In this document: one piece after another, positions 9,496 to 18,513 of the stretch
Position numbering within the stretch: the first letter of the stretch is position 1
Layout of the letters: every line of letters begins with the position of its first letter
Origin: Streptomyces sclerotialus
GTDB lineage: Bacteria; Actinomycetota; Actinomycetes; Streptomycetales; Streptomycetaceae
NCBI GenBank assembly: GCA_000719105.1
Contig: JODX01000006.1
Coordinates: forward strand, 62,001-126,000
Direction of reading: 5' to 3'
Length of the DNA: 64,000 bases
The notes under the pieces: generated by a model
Seen by the model: only the letters and a program-made list of their open reading frames with translations
Database searches by the model: none
Told to the model about the DNA's origin: nothing
Position numbers and translations under genes: made by a program

Positions 9496-10017
9496 GTGAG
9501 GCGGACCGACCGGCTGCGGACGTACCGGAGCAAGCGTGACTTCGGGCGGACGGAGGAGCCCAGCGACGCGGCCTCCGCCTCCGCCACCGGCACCGGCACC
9601 GGCACCGGCACCGGCACCGAGCTGTACGGGCCCGACGGTTCAGTTGGGCCCGCGTCCGAGGAGCCTCGGTTCGTCGTCCAGATCCACGACGCGAGCACCA
9701 TGCACTTCGACTTCCGGCTCCAGGTGGACGACGTGCTGAAGTCCTTGTCCATCCCGAAGGGCCCGTCCACGAGCCCGAAGGACAAGCGGCTCGCCGTACC
9801 GACGGAGGACCATCCACTGGCGTACGAGGACTTCGAGGGCGTGATCCCGGAGGGCGAGTACGGCGGTGACGACGGCGAGGAGGCGTGGCTCCTCGTACGG
9901 AAGGGCGAGCAGCGTGTCACCGCGGACGGGAGCGGTACGCCGGATCCCCGCCGCGCCCGCTCCGTGCACAGCGGCCGCACTCTCGCCCAGGTGGCCGCGG
10001 ACGTCCGGAAGGAATGA
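9496..10017 (+). CDS. LigD-type 3'-phosphoesterase domain protein, C-terminally shortened
   Basis: This stand-alone DNA 3'-end processing domain (LigD PE family) uses a GTG start at 9496. The family core is clear: [18 protein letters not shown] holds the histidine and aspartate metal ligands, followed by IPKGPS and [20 protein letters not shown]. The usual continuation after EGEYG (a GTVxVWD strand and following sheets) is replaced by an acidic GGDDGEE and then WLLVRK, so about 40 family residues appear to be missing. An N-terminal linker contains a GGCACC run coding (GT)n. It lies seven bases before the ligase gene, forming a split LigD-like pair for end joining. No Ku gene is in the window. 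Confidence 0.75.
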   Translation: MRRTDRLRTYRSKRDFGRTEEPSDAASASATGTGTGTGTGTELYGPDGSVGPASEEPRFVVQIHDASTMHFDFRLQVDDVLKSLSIPKGPSTSPKDKRLAVPTEDHPLAYEDFEGVIPEGEYGGDDGEEAWLLVRKGEQRVTADGSGTPDPRRARSVHSGRTLAQVAADVRKE

Positions 10018-10024
10018 ACCCCCG

Positions 10025-11068
10025 ATGTCGGAGCTGCTCGCGACGCTGCCCACCGACCGGCAGCAACTGCTCTCCGCCGCGCGCCCCGGGACCGAACTGG
10101 CCTCCCGTCCCATGGCCGCCACCTTGACCGACAGGCGCGACTTCTCCGGCGAGTGGATCTTCGAGCGCAAGCTGGACGGGATTCGTGCGCTCGCAGTACG
10201 CGAAGGAGACCGCGTCGCCCTGTACTCCCGCACGGGCAACCGGCTCGACGCCACGTACCCGGAGATCATCGAGGCCCTCGCCGCGCAGGAGTGCGCGGAC
10301 TTCACCGTGGACGGCGAGATCGTCGCGTTCTCGGGCAACCGCACGGACTTCGGCCTGCTGCAGCAGCGCATGGGCCTCACCCGCCGTCGCGACGTCGAGG
10401 CGAGCCCGGTCGTCGTGACGTACTGCCTCTTCGACCTGCTGAGACTGGACGGCGCGGACACCAGGCCCCTCCCCCTGCGCGACCGCAAGTCACTGCTGCG
10501 CCGCGCGCTCGCGTACCGCGCCCCGCTGCGCTTCACGACCCACCGCAACCAGGGCGGCGGGGACCTGCTGGCCGAGGCCTGCGACCGGGGCTGGGAGGGG
10601 CTGATCGCCAAGCGCGCCGACAGCCGCTATCAGACACGCCGGTCCCCGGACTGGCTCAAGCTGAAGTGCTCCCAGGGTCAGGAGTTCGTGATCGGCGGAT
10701 TCACCGAGCCGGCGGGCAGCCGGGTCGGCTTCGGTGCCCTGCTGCTCGGTTACTACGACGACGCCGGCGCCGGCGCCCTGCACTATGCGGGCAGGGTCGG
10801 CACGGGTTTCGACCACCGCACCCTGGTGATCATGCGCCGGTATCTGGAGGAGCTCCGTATCACGGCCTCGCCCTTCGCCGATCGGGGCCGCATCCGTGAG
10901 GGCACGGCACGGTGGGTCGAGCCGTGCCTGGTCGCGCAGATCGCGTTCACCGAGTGGACGCGGGACGGGATGCTGCGGCATTCGCGGTTCCTGGGGTTGC
11001 GGGACGACAAGCGGCCGCAGGAGGTGGTGCGGGAGCGGCCGCGCGGGAGTGGGCGGAAGGCCGCATAG
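10025..11068 (+). CDS. ATP-dependent DNA ligase (LigD ligase-domain family)
   Basis: This 347-residue ATP-dependent DNA ligase has the nucleotidyl-transferase lysine motif ERKLDGIR near residue 45, motif III-like VDGEIVAF, motif IV EGLIAKR and motif V WLKLK, followed by an OB-fold domain ending near GLRDDKRPQEVV. It is the size of the free-standing LigD-type ligases used in non-homologous end joining or stationary-phase repair. The start is ATG 10025, seven bases after the phosphoesterase stop, so the two are one operon. All adenylation motifs look intact, in contrast to the shortened neighbour. Confidence 0.9.
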   Translation: MSELLATLPTDRQQLLSAARPGTELASRPMAATLTDRRDFSGEWIFERKLDGIRALAVREGDRVALYSRTGNRLDATYPEIIEALAAQECADFTVDGEIVAFSGNRTDFGLLQQRMGLTRRRDVEASPVVVTYCLFDLLRLDGADTRPLPLRDRKSLLRRALAYRAPLRFTTHRNQGGGDLLAEACDRGWEGLIAKRADSRYQTRRSPDWLKLKCSQGQEFVIGGFTEPAGSRVGFGALLLGYYDDAGAGALHYAGRVGTGFDHRTLVIMRRYLEELRITASPFADRGRIREGTARWVEPCLVAQIAFTEWTRDGMLRHSRFLGLRDDKRPQEVVRERPRGSGRKAA

Positions 11069-11101
11069 GTCTCCCCCCGTAGCCGGGCCGGAGGCAGCAG
11101 G

Positions 11102-12022
11102 TCAGTTCCGGCTCTCCGAGGTTCCGGGCCGCTCACCGTACGGCACCGGCTGCCCCGTGTAGGCATCCAGCACCATGCGGTCGCCGACCGGCTCGTCCGT
11201 CGTCACCGTCACCTTCCGGCTGCGCAGGTCTGCGGTACAGATGCCGTCACCGGCCCCGGCCACGGACGCGGACAGCACCACGCTGCCGTCGCTCTCCAGC
11301 ACGTCCACGACGGGACCATCGCCACAGGACCCATGCGTGGCCACCACGGTGACGGACCGGCCGTCGTCCGCCACCCCCACCAGTCCGGCGAGTGGTGACA
11401 GCACGTCGATGTCCATGTCCTCCACAGGCTCGACGGGCGGCTCGGGGAGCTTCGAGGGCATGACGGCAGCACGCTTCAGTGGAGTGTCGTAGCCCTTGAG
11501 CGTGAACAGCCAGGCCGGGACCGTCGCCGGGCCGCGGCTGGTGGCCACGCTCATCTCTCCGAGCTCCGCGCCGGTCACCGTCAGGCGTGCCCCGGGGCTG
11601 CCGTCGGCGCGGTTCAGGGCCTTGTACGCGTCCTGGGCTCCCATGAGCGGCATGGTGAGCGAGTCTCCGGTCTTCCAGGTGACCTTGCCGTCCTTGTGCG
11701 GGGCGGCGGGCAGGTTCCCGCGCAAGCCGAAGTTGCCGGTCTCGTAGGCGTGGCGGTCGGCTTCGCCGCGGAGGCCGCCCTCGGGCATCTGCACGACCTC
11801 TCCCATCGGGTGGTACCCCTCGCGCCACTTCCCGGCGGCCTCCGAGCCGTCCCAGGCATCGGCGACCTGACGGGCGCGGGCCTCACGCTGCGGTGACGAC
11901 TCGCTGCCCCGGCTGCCGGCCTGCTCGGCGCCGCACGCGGCGACGGCACCGGCGCTCACTGCGGACAGGAGGAGCGCGAGAAGCAGCGGGACGAGGCGCG
12001 TGGTGCTCGTACGCGTACGCAT
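11102..12022 (-). CDS. Secreted lipoprotein of unknown function
   Basis: This 306-residue protein begins with a positively charged n-region (MRTRTSTTR), a hydrophobic stretch and a lipobox ending VAAC, so it is a predicted lipoprotein anchored outside the membrane. The ATG at 12022 has GGGAGA four bases upstream. The mature part is rich in charged residues and small beta-like blocks and shows no domain I can name. It converges on the ligase gene, leaving 33 bases between them. Confidence 0.75.
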   Translation of the reverse strand: MRTRTSTTRLVPLLLALLLSAVSAGAVAACGAEQAGSRGSESSPQREARARQVADAWDGSEAAGKWREGYHPMGEVVQMPEGGLRGEADRHAYETGNFGLRGNLPAAPHKDGKVTWKTGDSLTMPLMGAQDAYKALNRADGSPGARLTVTGAELGEMSVATSRGPATVPAWLFTLKGYDTPLKRAAVMPSKLPEPPVEPVEDMDIDVLSPLAGLVGVADDGRSVTVVATHGSCGDGPVVDVLESDGSVVLSASVAGAGDGICTADLRSRKVTVTTDEPVGDRMVLDAYTGQPVPYGERPGTSESRN

Positions 12023-12324
12023 GAGGTCTCCCAGGGTGACGGGAACGGGACGGGCACGGGACGGGACGGGAACGGCAGTGCCCGCCGGCGGGCGAGTCGG
12101 GGCCTTCGCCGTTCCTGGGACGCACCTGTCCCCTGCCGCGTTCGGTCCGCTCCGCCGCCCGGTCACGTTCGTTGTCGCACCGTTACCGGCTTCCGGCCCG
12201 AGCCGGGCCCGCTCGGTGACGCTCCCGCACGCCCCTCGGACGGGGACGCAGGTCCACACTCAGAGGCGGAAGGCGCGCTTGCCTTCCACCGCATGATCCA
12301 CGCCAATGCACAAAGGACTGTCGA
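12023..12324. other. Divergent intergenic region with GACGG-rich repeats
   Basis: No gene is seen in this region between the divergent lipoprotein and amidohydrolase genes. Around 12035-12075 it holds a run of short imperfect repeats of ACGGG/AACGG units. Promoters for both flanking genes must lie here, but no clear -35/-10 pair stands out. Confidence 0.5.
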
Positions 12325-13128
12325 ATGCACGACCAGCCCCTTTCCTTCGAGCTCGTCCCCGGAGCCCCCGACTCCCCCGTGATCCTGCACGTCCCGCACT
12401 CCTCACGCGTCATACCCGCCGACGTCCGCAGCGGCATCGTGCTCGACGGCACCGCACTGGAACGGGAGCTGGACCACATCACCGACTCCCACACGGCGGA
12501 GATCGCTGCGGGCGCCGCCGCGGCCGCCGCCGTCCGGACTCCCTGGCAGTTCGTGAACCGGCTGTCCCGTCTCGTCGTCGACCCCGAGCGGTTCCCGGAC
12601 GAGCGGGAGGAGATGCTCGCCGTGGGCATGGGCGCGGTCTACACGCAGACGACGCACCGGGAGGCGCTGCGCCCCGACGGCCACGACGGGCAGCCACTCG
12701 TCGAGCGGTACTTCCACCCGTACGCGAAGGCCATGACCGATGCGGTCACGGACCGGTTGGCGGCGGTGGGGCGGGCCGTCATCGTGGACGTGCACTCGTA
12801 CCCGTCCGAGCCGCTGCCGTACGAGCTGCACGGGGACGGTCCGCGTCCGCCGATCTGCCTGGGTGTGGACCCGTACCACACACCCGCCGGCCTGCTGGCC
12901 CAGGCGGAGAAGGCGTTCGCGGGCTTCGGTGGGACGGGGATCAACAGTCCCTTCGCCGGGACGTACGTGCCCCTGCGGTACTACGGGAAGGACCCCCGGG
13001 TGAGCGCGCTGATGATCGAGATCCGCCGGGACGTGTACATGCGCGAACCCGGTGGGCCGGCGGGGCCGGGGCTCGGTGCTCTCGCGGAGGCGCTGGCCGG
13101 GCTGGTAGCCGCGGCCAGCGCTCTGTAG
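12325..13128 (+). CDS. N-formylglutamate amidohydrolase family protein
   Basis: This 267-residue zinc hydrolase matches the N-formylglutamate amidohydrolase (HutG-type) family, which releases formate and glutamate from N-formylglutamate. The motifs are ILHVPHSSR near the N-terminus, NRLSRLVVDPERF, VDVHSYPSEPLPYE and the C-terminal MIEIRRDVYM. The ATG start gives a full-length protein. No histidine-degradation genes are nearby, so it may act on other formyl-amino acids. It converges closely on the next gene, with 13 bases between stops. Confidence 0.85.
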   Translation: MHDQPLSFELVPGAPDSPVILHVPHSSRVIPADVRSGIVLDGTALERELDHITDSHTAEIAAGAAAAAAVRTPWQFVNRLSRLVVDPERFPDEREEMLAVGMGAVYTQTTHREALRPDGHDGQPLVERYFHPYAKAMTDAVTDRLAAVGRAVIVDVHSYPSEPLPYELHGDGPRPPICLGVDPYHTPAGLLAQAEKAFAGFGGTGINSPFAGTYVPLRYYGKDPRVSALMIEIRRDVYMREPGGPAGPGLGALAEALAGLVAAASAL

Positions 13129-13141
13129 CGCCGACCGGCCG

Positions 13142-14401
13142 TCACTCGTTCCGCAGCTCGATCACACTGATGTCCGGCGGCGCCCCCACCCGCACCGGCG
13201 GCCCGAACACCCCGGCCCCGCGGGTCACGTAGAGCTGGGTGTCGCCGACCTTGCCGAGCCCGGCGAGGACCGGGTTGGAGAGGGCGGCGACGGCGGTCAG
13301 CGGGAACATCTGGCCGCCGTGGGTGTGGCCGGAGAGCTGGAGGTCCACGCCGTGGTCCGAGGCCTCGGAGGCGAGGACCGGCTGGTGGGCGAGGAGGACG
13401 ACGGGGCGGGAGGTGTCGCGGCCGTCCAGGGTGCGGGCGAAGTCGGGGCCGCGGTCGTACTCCTCGCCGGTGACGTCCTCGACGCCGGCCAGGTCCAGGG
13501 TGGCGCCGTTGTGGGTGATCTCCACTCGTTCGTTGAGGAGCGGCCGTACGCCCAGGTCGCGGAGTTCCTCGACCCAGCCCTGGACGTCGTCGTAGAAGTA
13601 CTCGTGGTTCCCGGTGACGAAGAAGTTGCCGTAGCGGGACTCCAGGGAGCGGAAGGGCCTGATCGCGGGGCCGAGCTGGGCGCTGGTGCCATCGGCGAGG
13701 TCGCCGACGATCGCGACCAGGTCGGGCTCCAGGCCGTTGACCATGCGGACGATGCGCTCGGTGTGCGAGCGGCCCAGGATCGGGCCGAGGTGGAGGTCGC
13801 TGACGACGGCCATCCGCAGGCCGGAGGCGCGGGCGTCGAGCTTGGGCAGGCGGACCGGGATCCGCTTGATCCGGGGGTCGCCGAGGGCGGTGTTCATGCC
13901 GTACCCGGTGGTGCCGAGGGCGGCGGCGCCGACCAGGCCGCCGACGGCCCGGCCGAGGAACAGCCGGCGGTCGACCATGCGGACCCGAGCCGGCTCCGGG
14001 CTCTTCTCACGGGGAGCAGGCCGCGGGGCCTCGGTGGGAGGCTCGCCTCCCACTCCCGTGGGGGCGGCCTCCTCCGTAGCCGCCCGCTCCGCGCGCCTGA
14101 TCTGCAGGGCGACCCAGGCGCGCGGGAGTTCGGCCAGTGCGAGGCCGGTCAGGAGGTAGAGGATGACGCCGATCAGGATGTAGCCGGGCCAGGCCAGCCA
14201 CCGGCCGTTCTCCGGTCCGAGGTAGGGCAGGAGGATACGGGTGGCGGGGGCGACCACTGCGGACACGATCACCGCTACGGTGCCCCAGCGGCGGCCCCGG
14301 GTGGCGGGGCGGGTGGTGTCGCGGACCAGGCGCACCCAGAGGTAGTAGTGAAAGAGAGCGGAGCCCGCGACCATCGCCGCGTAGAGGCCTGTTCCCAGCA
14401 T
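13142..14401 (-). CDS. Membrane-anchored metallophosphoesterase
   Basis: This 419-residue calcineurin-like phosphoesterase has about four N-terminal membrane helices (residues ~1-115), a basic linker, an RRLFLGRAVGG twin-arginine-like stretch before another hydrophobic segment, and then the catalytic domain. The metal-binding motifs are all present: VVSDLHLG, VGDLAD, GNHEYFYD and GHTHGGQ. The active site is predicted to face outside. The ATG at 14401 gives a start whose N-terminus fits the family. It lies 38 bases downstream of the MMPL gene on the same strand and may be co-transcribed. Candidate substrates are phosphodiesters or lipid-linked pyrophosphates. Confidence 0.88.
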   Translation of the reverse strand: MLGTGLYAAMVAGSALFHYYLWVRLVRDTTRPATRGRRWGTVAVIVSAVVAPATRILLPYLGPENGRWLAWPGYILIGVILYLLTGLALAELPRAWVALQIRRAERAATEEAAPTGVGGEPPTEAPRPAPREKSPEPARVRMVDRRLFLGRAVGGLVGAAALGTTGYGMNTALGDPRIKRIPVRLPKLDARASGLRMAVVSDLHLGPILGRSHTERIVRMVNGLEPDLVAIVGDLADGTSAQLGPAIRPFRSLESRYGNFFVTGNHEYFYDDVQGWVEELRDLGVRPLLNERVEITHNGATLDLAGVEDVTGEEYDRGPDFARTLDGRDTSRPVVLLAHQPVLASEASDHGVDLQLSGHTHGGQMFPLTAVAALSNPVLAGLGKVGDTQLYVTRGAGVFGPPVRVGAPPDISVIELRNE

Positions 14402-14439
14402 GAGAGGTGGAGTTCCTTCTGGCGTCTGGCGTCGGCTGG

Positions 14440-16680
14440 TCAGTCGGCGATGCCGAAGCGACCGTGCAGGCGCCGCAGCGCGGCCGGCGCCCACCAGTTG
14501 CCCCGCCCGGCGAGCCGCATCAGGACGGGGACGAGGACGGCGCGGATGAGGGTGGCGTCGACCAGGATGACGACGACCATGCCGAGGCCGAGCATCTTCA
14601 GGTAGACGATGCCGGAGGAGGCGTACGTCGCGAAGGACGCCGCGAGGATCACGGCGGCCGAGGTGATCAGCGGGCCGCTGCGCTCCAGGCCGGCGGCGAC
14701 GGAGGCGGTGTTGTCGCCGGTGCGGTCGTGCTCCTCCTTGATCCGGGAGAGCATGAACACCTCGTAGTCCATGGAGAGCCCGAATGCCGTGCAGAACATC
14801 AGGATCGGGATGGACGGCTCCAGGCTGCCGGTCGCGGTGAAGCCGAGGAGCGAGGAGAGGTTGCCGTCCTGGAATATCCAGACCAGGGCGCCGAACATGA
14901 CCGCCATGGACAGGGCGTTGAGGATCATCGCCTTGGCGGGGAGCAGCAGGCTGCCGGTCATCAGGAAGAGGATGACGAAGGTGACGAGCAGGACGAGGCC
15001 GAGGACGACGGGCAGGCGGTCGACGAGGACGCTGCGGAAGTCGGCCAGTTCGGCCGGGTAGCCGCCGATGCGGACCTCGTTCGCGTCGGCGCCGAAGGTG
15101 GCCCGTACGTCGGCGATCACCGCTTCCGGATCGGCGCCGAGCTTCTCCTGGGTGGCGACCACCGAGAACCAGGTGGCGTCGGCGGCGGCGAACCGCTCGG
15201 CGGACTCGCCCGGTTCGATGATGCGGCGACCGTCGGCGTAGGAGCCGGTGAGGGCGTCGACCTGGGCTATGCCGTCGAGCCGGGAGAGTGCCACGGCGGT
15301 GGAGTCGATCGCGGTGCGGTCGGTGAGGCCGGGGTGGAGGACCTGTACGGCGTCCATCTCCTCGGCCGTGAAGTTGGCCCGGATCTGGTCCTGGACGACA
15401 CGGCTGGAAACCTGCTCGGGCAGTACCCGGTCGTCGGGGGTGCCGAAGTTGAGGCCCAGGGCGGGGGCTGCGAGGGCGAGCAGCACGGCGAGCGCCGGGA
15501 TGCCGTAGGCGAGCGGGCGGCGCATCATGCGCAGGGCGGTGGTGTGCCACCAGCCGGTGCTGGTGCCGGTGGCGGCGGAGCGGGTCGAGGGCTTGCGCTG
15601 GATGCGGTGGCCGAGCCGGGTCAGCGCGGCGGGCAGGATCACCACGGCGGCGAAGACCGAGGTGAGGACCACGGCGATGCCGGAGTAGGCGAAGGAGCGC
15701 AGGAAGGGGAAGGGGAACAGCAGCAGGCAGGTGAGGGAGACGATCACGGTGAGACCGCTGAAGGCGACCGTGCGTCCGGCCCGTCCGACGGCCTGCCGGG
15801 TGGCCTCGGCGACCTCGCGGCCGGCGGCCAGTTCCTCACGGAAGCGGCTGATGACGAAGAGCGAGTAGTCGACGCCGAGGCCGATGCCCATCACCAGGGT
15901 CAGGTTGGCCGCGAACGTGGAGACGTCGGTGAACGCGGTCAGGACGCGCATCAGGGCGAGCGTCGTGATCACCGAGAACAGGCCCATGCCCAGGGTGAGC
16001 AGGGCGGCGTTGAAGCGCCGGTAGATGAGGGCGAGCAGCAGGAGGACCAGCGGAAAGACGATCAGCTCGGCGCGCAGGAAGTCGGTGCGGGCCTGCTCGG
16101 CGGCCTGCCGGAAAACCTCGTCACCGCCGCCGACCTGCACCTTCACGGTGGCGTCCTCGCGGGCGAAGTCGGGCGAGAACTCGGCGAGTTCGGTACGGGC
16201 CTCGGTGACCGTGCCCGCCATACGGGCGATCACCAGGGCCTGTTCGCCGTTCTCGGAGCGCATCACCGGGGAGTTGTCGCGGGACCAGTACGAGGCGGTC
16301 TCGGCGACGCCGTCCTGGCCGGCGAGCTCCTGCTCCAGCTCGCGGCCGGCGTCGGCGACCGCGGCGGAGTCCACGGTGCCGTCCTTGGCGGTGACGAGCA
16401 GCAGCACGCTGGGCGTACCGCTGTCGAAGGTGCGCTCCAGGGCGGCCCTGGTGTCGAGGGACTCGGAGCCGGGGCTCTCGAAGCGGCTGAGGACCAGGCG
16501 GTCCATGGCGCCGGCGGCGAGTGCCAGGCCGATCACGGTGAGCAGCACGCTCAGCCAGATCACCAGGCGGGGACGGCGGGCGGTGGCGGTGCCCAGCCGG
16601 TGCAGTGCGGTGTCCCCGGAGAGCGGGGCCGCCGTGCCCCGGCGGGTGGTGGAGGTCTGTGGGGGCGCAGTGCTTGTCAC
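14440..16680 (-). CDS. MMPL family RND-type transporter
   Basis: This 746-residue inner-membrane exporter has two MMPL halves, each with one leading helix, a large external loop and five clustered helices. The first half includes LTLVMGIGLGVDYSLFVISRF and the second FGLSMDYEVFMLSRI, the conserved GxxxDY proton-relay segments. I chose the GTG at 16680 (GGGGA seven bases before it); the frame is open further upstream. It is divergent from a SARP-type regulator that may control it. The family moves lipids or hydrophobic drugs; the substrate is unknown here. Confidence 0.9.
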   Translation of the reverse strand: MTSTAPPQTSTTRRGTAAPLSGDTALHRLGTATARRPRLVIWLSVLLTVIGLALAAGAMDRLVLSRFESPGSESLDTRAALERTFDSGTPSVLLLVTAKDGTVDSAAVADAGRELEQELAGQDGVAETASYWSRDNSPVMRSENGEQALVIARMAGTVTEARTELAEFSPDFAREDATVKVQVGGGDEVFRQAAEQARTDFLRAELIVFPLVLLLLALIYRRFNAALLTLGMGLFSVITTLALMRVLTAFTDVSTFAANLTLVMGIGLGVDYSLFVISRFREELAAGREVAEATRQAVGRAGRTVAFSGLTVIVSLTCLLLFPFPFLRSFAYSGIAVVLTSVFAAVVILPAALTRLGHRIQRKPSTRSAATGTSTGWWHTTALRMMRRPLAYGIPALAVLLALAAPALGLNFGTPDDRVLPEQVSSRVVQDQIRANFTAEEMDAVQVLHPGLTDRTAIDSTAVALSRLDGIAQVDALTGSYADGRRIIEPGESAERFAAADATWFSVVATQEKLGADPEAVIADVRATFGADANEVRIGGYPAELADFRSVLVDRLPVVLGLVLLVTFVILFLMTGSLLLPAKAMILNALSMAVMFGALVWIFQDGNLSSLLGFTATGSLEPSIPILMFCTAFGLSMDYEVFMLSRIKEEHDRTGDNTASVAAGLERSGPLITSAAVILAASFATYASSGIVYLKMLGLGMVVVILVDATLIRAVLVPVLMRLAGRGNWWAPAALRRLHGRFGIAD

Positions 16681-16900
16681 GGTGCATTCCCCGTTCGCGT
16701 GTCCGACATACCGACACCCTGCACGGCGGCGCTGGAAGGGACCGCGGCGCAACTGCTGGAAGGAGGCTGGAAGAAACGCGGAAGGAGGACGGGAGGGCGG
16801 GGACAGGCCGGAGCATCAGCCGAGCACGCCGACAGCGACTACTGTTGACGCGTTTGCTCGCCCTGGCCCGCGCGCTCAGCCGGGGTTCGCACCGCACATC

Positions 16901-16930
16901 GTCATACGTCGTCGTACGTCGTCATACGGG
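16901..16930. repeat. Three 10-bp tandem repeats before the SARP start
   Basis: GTCATACGTC, GTCGTACGTC and GTCATACGGG follow each other without a gap, ending five bases before the SARP start codon and within the MMPL/SARP divergent promoter. The 10-bp period places all copies on one DNA face, as for a cooperative regulator. The period is not the 11 bp typical of SARP sites. Confidence 0.7.
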
Positions 16931-16935
16931 GAACC

Positions 16936-17835
16936 ATGTCTACTGTCCTGCTCAGGCATTCCGGCTCGGATGAAGGCGACGACCGGGCAGGCATCCGCTT
17001 CACCCTCTTCGGCCCGTTGCAGGCCTCCATCGACGGTGAGCCGGTCCCCCTGGGTCCCCCGAAGCAACAGGCGCTGCTCGCCACCCTGCTGCTCCGCCCG
17101 GGTCTGTCCACCGGCACGGAACAGCTCATCTCGGCGCTGTGGGGAACGCGGCCGCCGGCGTACGCCAAGAACCTGGTGCAGAAGTACGTGTCCGGGCTGC
17201 GCAGCGCGCTGACCGCCGCCGGGGAGGCGACGGCCGGGGAGGCGACGAAGGGCGCCCCGCCGCAGATCCTGTGGACCGCCGGCGGATACCGGCTGGAGAC
17301 CGGTGACGCCGTCGTCGACCTCCACGAGTACGAGCGTCTGGCCTCCACCGGCACCACCCTGGCGCTCACCGGCAGCCTGGACCGGGCCGCGCAGTACCTC
17401 GACGGAGCCCGGATCCTGGTGACCGGCCCGCTCGCGGAGGGCCTGGAAGCGCCGATCCTGGAGCGCGAACGGGTCTACCGGGACGAGCGGTTCCTGGCCG
17501 ACATGGAGCTGCGGGCGGAGGTCGAACTGGACCTCGGCCGGCACCGCAACGCCATCCCCTACCTCTACTTCATCCTCCACCGCCACCCGCTGAGCGAACG
17601 CTTCAGCTGGCTGCTCATGCTCGCCCTGTTCCGCGCCGACCGGGGCGCGGAGGCACTCAGCGTCTACCAGGACTACCGCCGCCGGGTGACCGGGGAACTG
17701 GGCACCGACCCGGGGCGTGCCCTGCAGGAGCTGCACGGCCGGATCCTGGCGCAGGACCCGGAGCTGATGGTCATCCCCACGGTGCCGTCTCCGAGCGGTG
17801 CCTCGAGCCGGACGACGGAGCCGAAGCGCCCCTGA
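16936..17835 (+). CDS. AfsR/SARP family transcriptional regulator
   Basis: This 299-residue small SARP has an OmpR-type winged-helix DNA-binding domain at residues ~22-110 (FTLFGPLQASIDGEPVPLG, LISALWG) and a bacterial transcriptional activation domain at ~115-275 (VDLHEYERL, ERFSWLLMLALFRADRGAEALSVYQDYRR). It lacks the NB-ARC and TPR regions of full AfsR. Such proteins activate secondary metabolism genes by binding direct heptamer repeats spaced at 11 bp. The start is ATG 16936, with GGGGA just before it. No biosynthetic cluster adjoins it; the divergent MMPL exporter is the nearest candidate target. A SARP-like box is found at 33866-33905. Confidence 0.9.
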   Translation: MSTVLLRHSGSDEGDDRAGIRFTLFGPLQASIDGEPVPLGPPKQQALLATLLLRPGLSTGTEQLISALWGTRPPAYAKNLVQKYVSGLRSALTAAGEATAGEATKGAPPQILWTAGGYRLETGDAVVDLHEYERLASTGTTLALTGSLDRAAQYLDGARILVTGPLAEGLEAPILERERVYRDERFLADMELRAEVELDLGRHRNAIPYLYFILHRHPLSERFSWLLMLALFRADRGAEALSVYQDYRRRVTGELGTDPGRALQELHGRILAQDPELMVIPTVPSPSGASSRTTEPKRP

Positions 17836-17844
17836 AAAGCCGTC

Positions 17845-17917
17845 GGCGGGACGGTCCATGGCAGCCGGCGGGGTGCGCACTGGGTGAGCGCACCCGCCTG
17901 CCATGGACCGTCCCGCC
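17845..17917. terminator. Bidirectional terminator between SARP and DUF350 genes
   Basis: A perfect 20-bp inverted repeat (left arm 17845-17864 GGCGGGACGGTCCATGGCAG, right arm 17898-17917) encloses a second smaller GGGTGCGC/GCGCACCC stem. The two flanking genes converge on it, so it probably stops both transcripts. Confidence 0.85.
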
Positions 17918-17934
17918 GGACGGGGACAGCGGTG

Positions 17935-18357
17935 TCAGGCGATGGACGCCGAGATGATGGCGGACACCGCGAGGTTGCAGGACGCCGTCACCCAGACCGC
18001 GGGGTGGGGCTCCGGCTCGACCAGTGTCGCGCCGAGGCGCCCCGGTGTGACCAGGTCGACCACCAGGAACGCCACGGCCATCATCACGAGCCCCAGCAGC
18101 CCGAACAGCGCGGTGGACGCGAGTCCCTTGCCGAAGTCGTCGTACGTCGTCCAGATGGAGGTGAACACGATGCCGCCGATGCCGAGCAGCGCGGAGCTGA
18201 GCACGGTGGCGGCGTTGCGGTTGCGCTCCTGCCAGATCTGCCGGCCGAGCTTTCCGGGGGTGAGTACGTCGACCAGGACGATGCCGAGGATCAACAGGAC
18301 CAGGCCCAGCCCGCCGTAGGCGCTGGCCCGGCCGAGTCCGTTGACGATGTCGCTCAT
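17935..18357 (-). CDS. DUF350 family membrane protein
   Basis: This 140-residue protein has four predicted membrane helices arranged as two repeated pairs, each pair ending in a similar VDVLTPGKLG / VDLVTPGRLG motif, the hallmark of DUF350. The start is ATG 18357; upstream codons to 18435 in the same frame do not look coding. Related proteins often sit with spermidine synthase-like or tellurite-response genes, but here it is alone. Function is unknown. Confidence 0.85.
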   Translation of the reverse strand: MSDIVNGLGRASAYGGLGLVLLILGIVLVDVLTPGKLGRQIWQERNRNAATVLSSALLGIGGIVFTSIWTTYDDFGKGLASTALFGLLGLVMMAVAFLVVDLVTPGRLGATLVEPEPHPAVWVTASCNLAVSAIISASIA

Positions 18358-18513
18358 GAGGTTGCCGGCTCCGTAGCGTGAGATGTCTTGAGTGATCGCG
18401 ATCAAACGGATGCAAAATGTAGCGCACCCGTTCAACCATTTCGCCGGTAAGGGGCAGGAGCCGCTGCCTCAGCCTCGTAACAGGCCTATGTATCCCCGTA
18501 TTTCCTGTATCTC

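Noticed and set aside
9496..11068. Complete bacterial NHEJ locus
   Set aside because: No Ku gene and no LigD polymerase domain are in the window.
14407..16848. Plus-strand frame opposite the MMPL gene
   Set aside because: No domain, and the membrane protein on the minus strand is unmistakable.
16901..16930. SARP binding site upstream of the SARP gene
   Set aside because: The repeats have a 10-bp rather than 11-bp period and lack the TCGAG core, so I list them only as a repeat.
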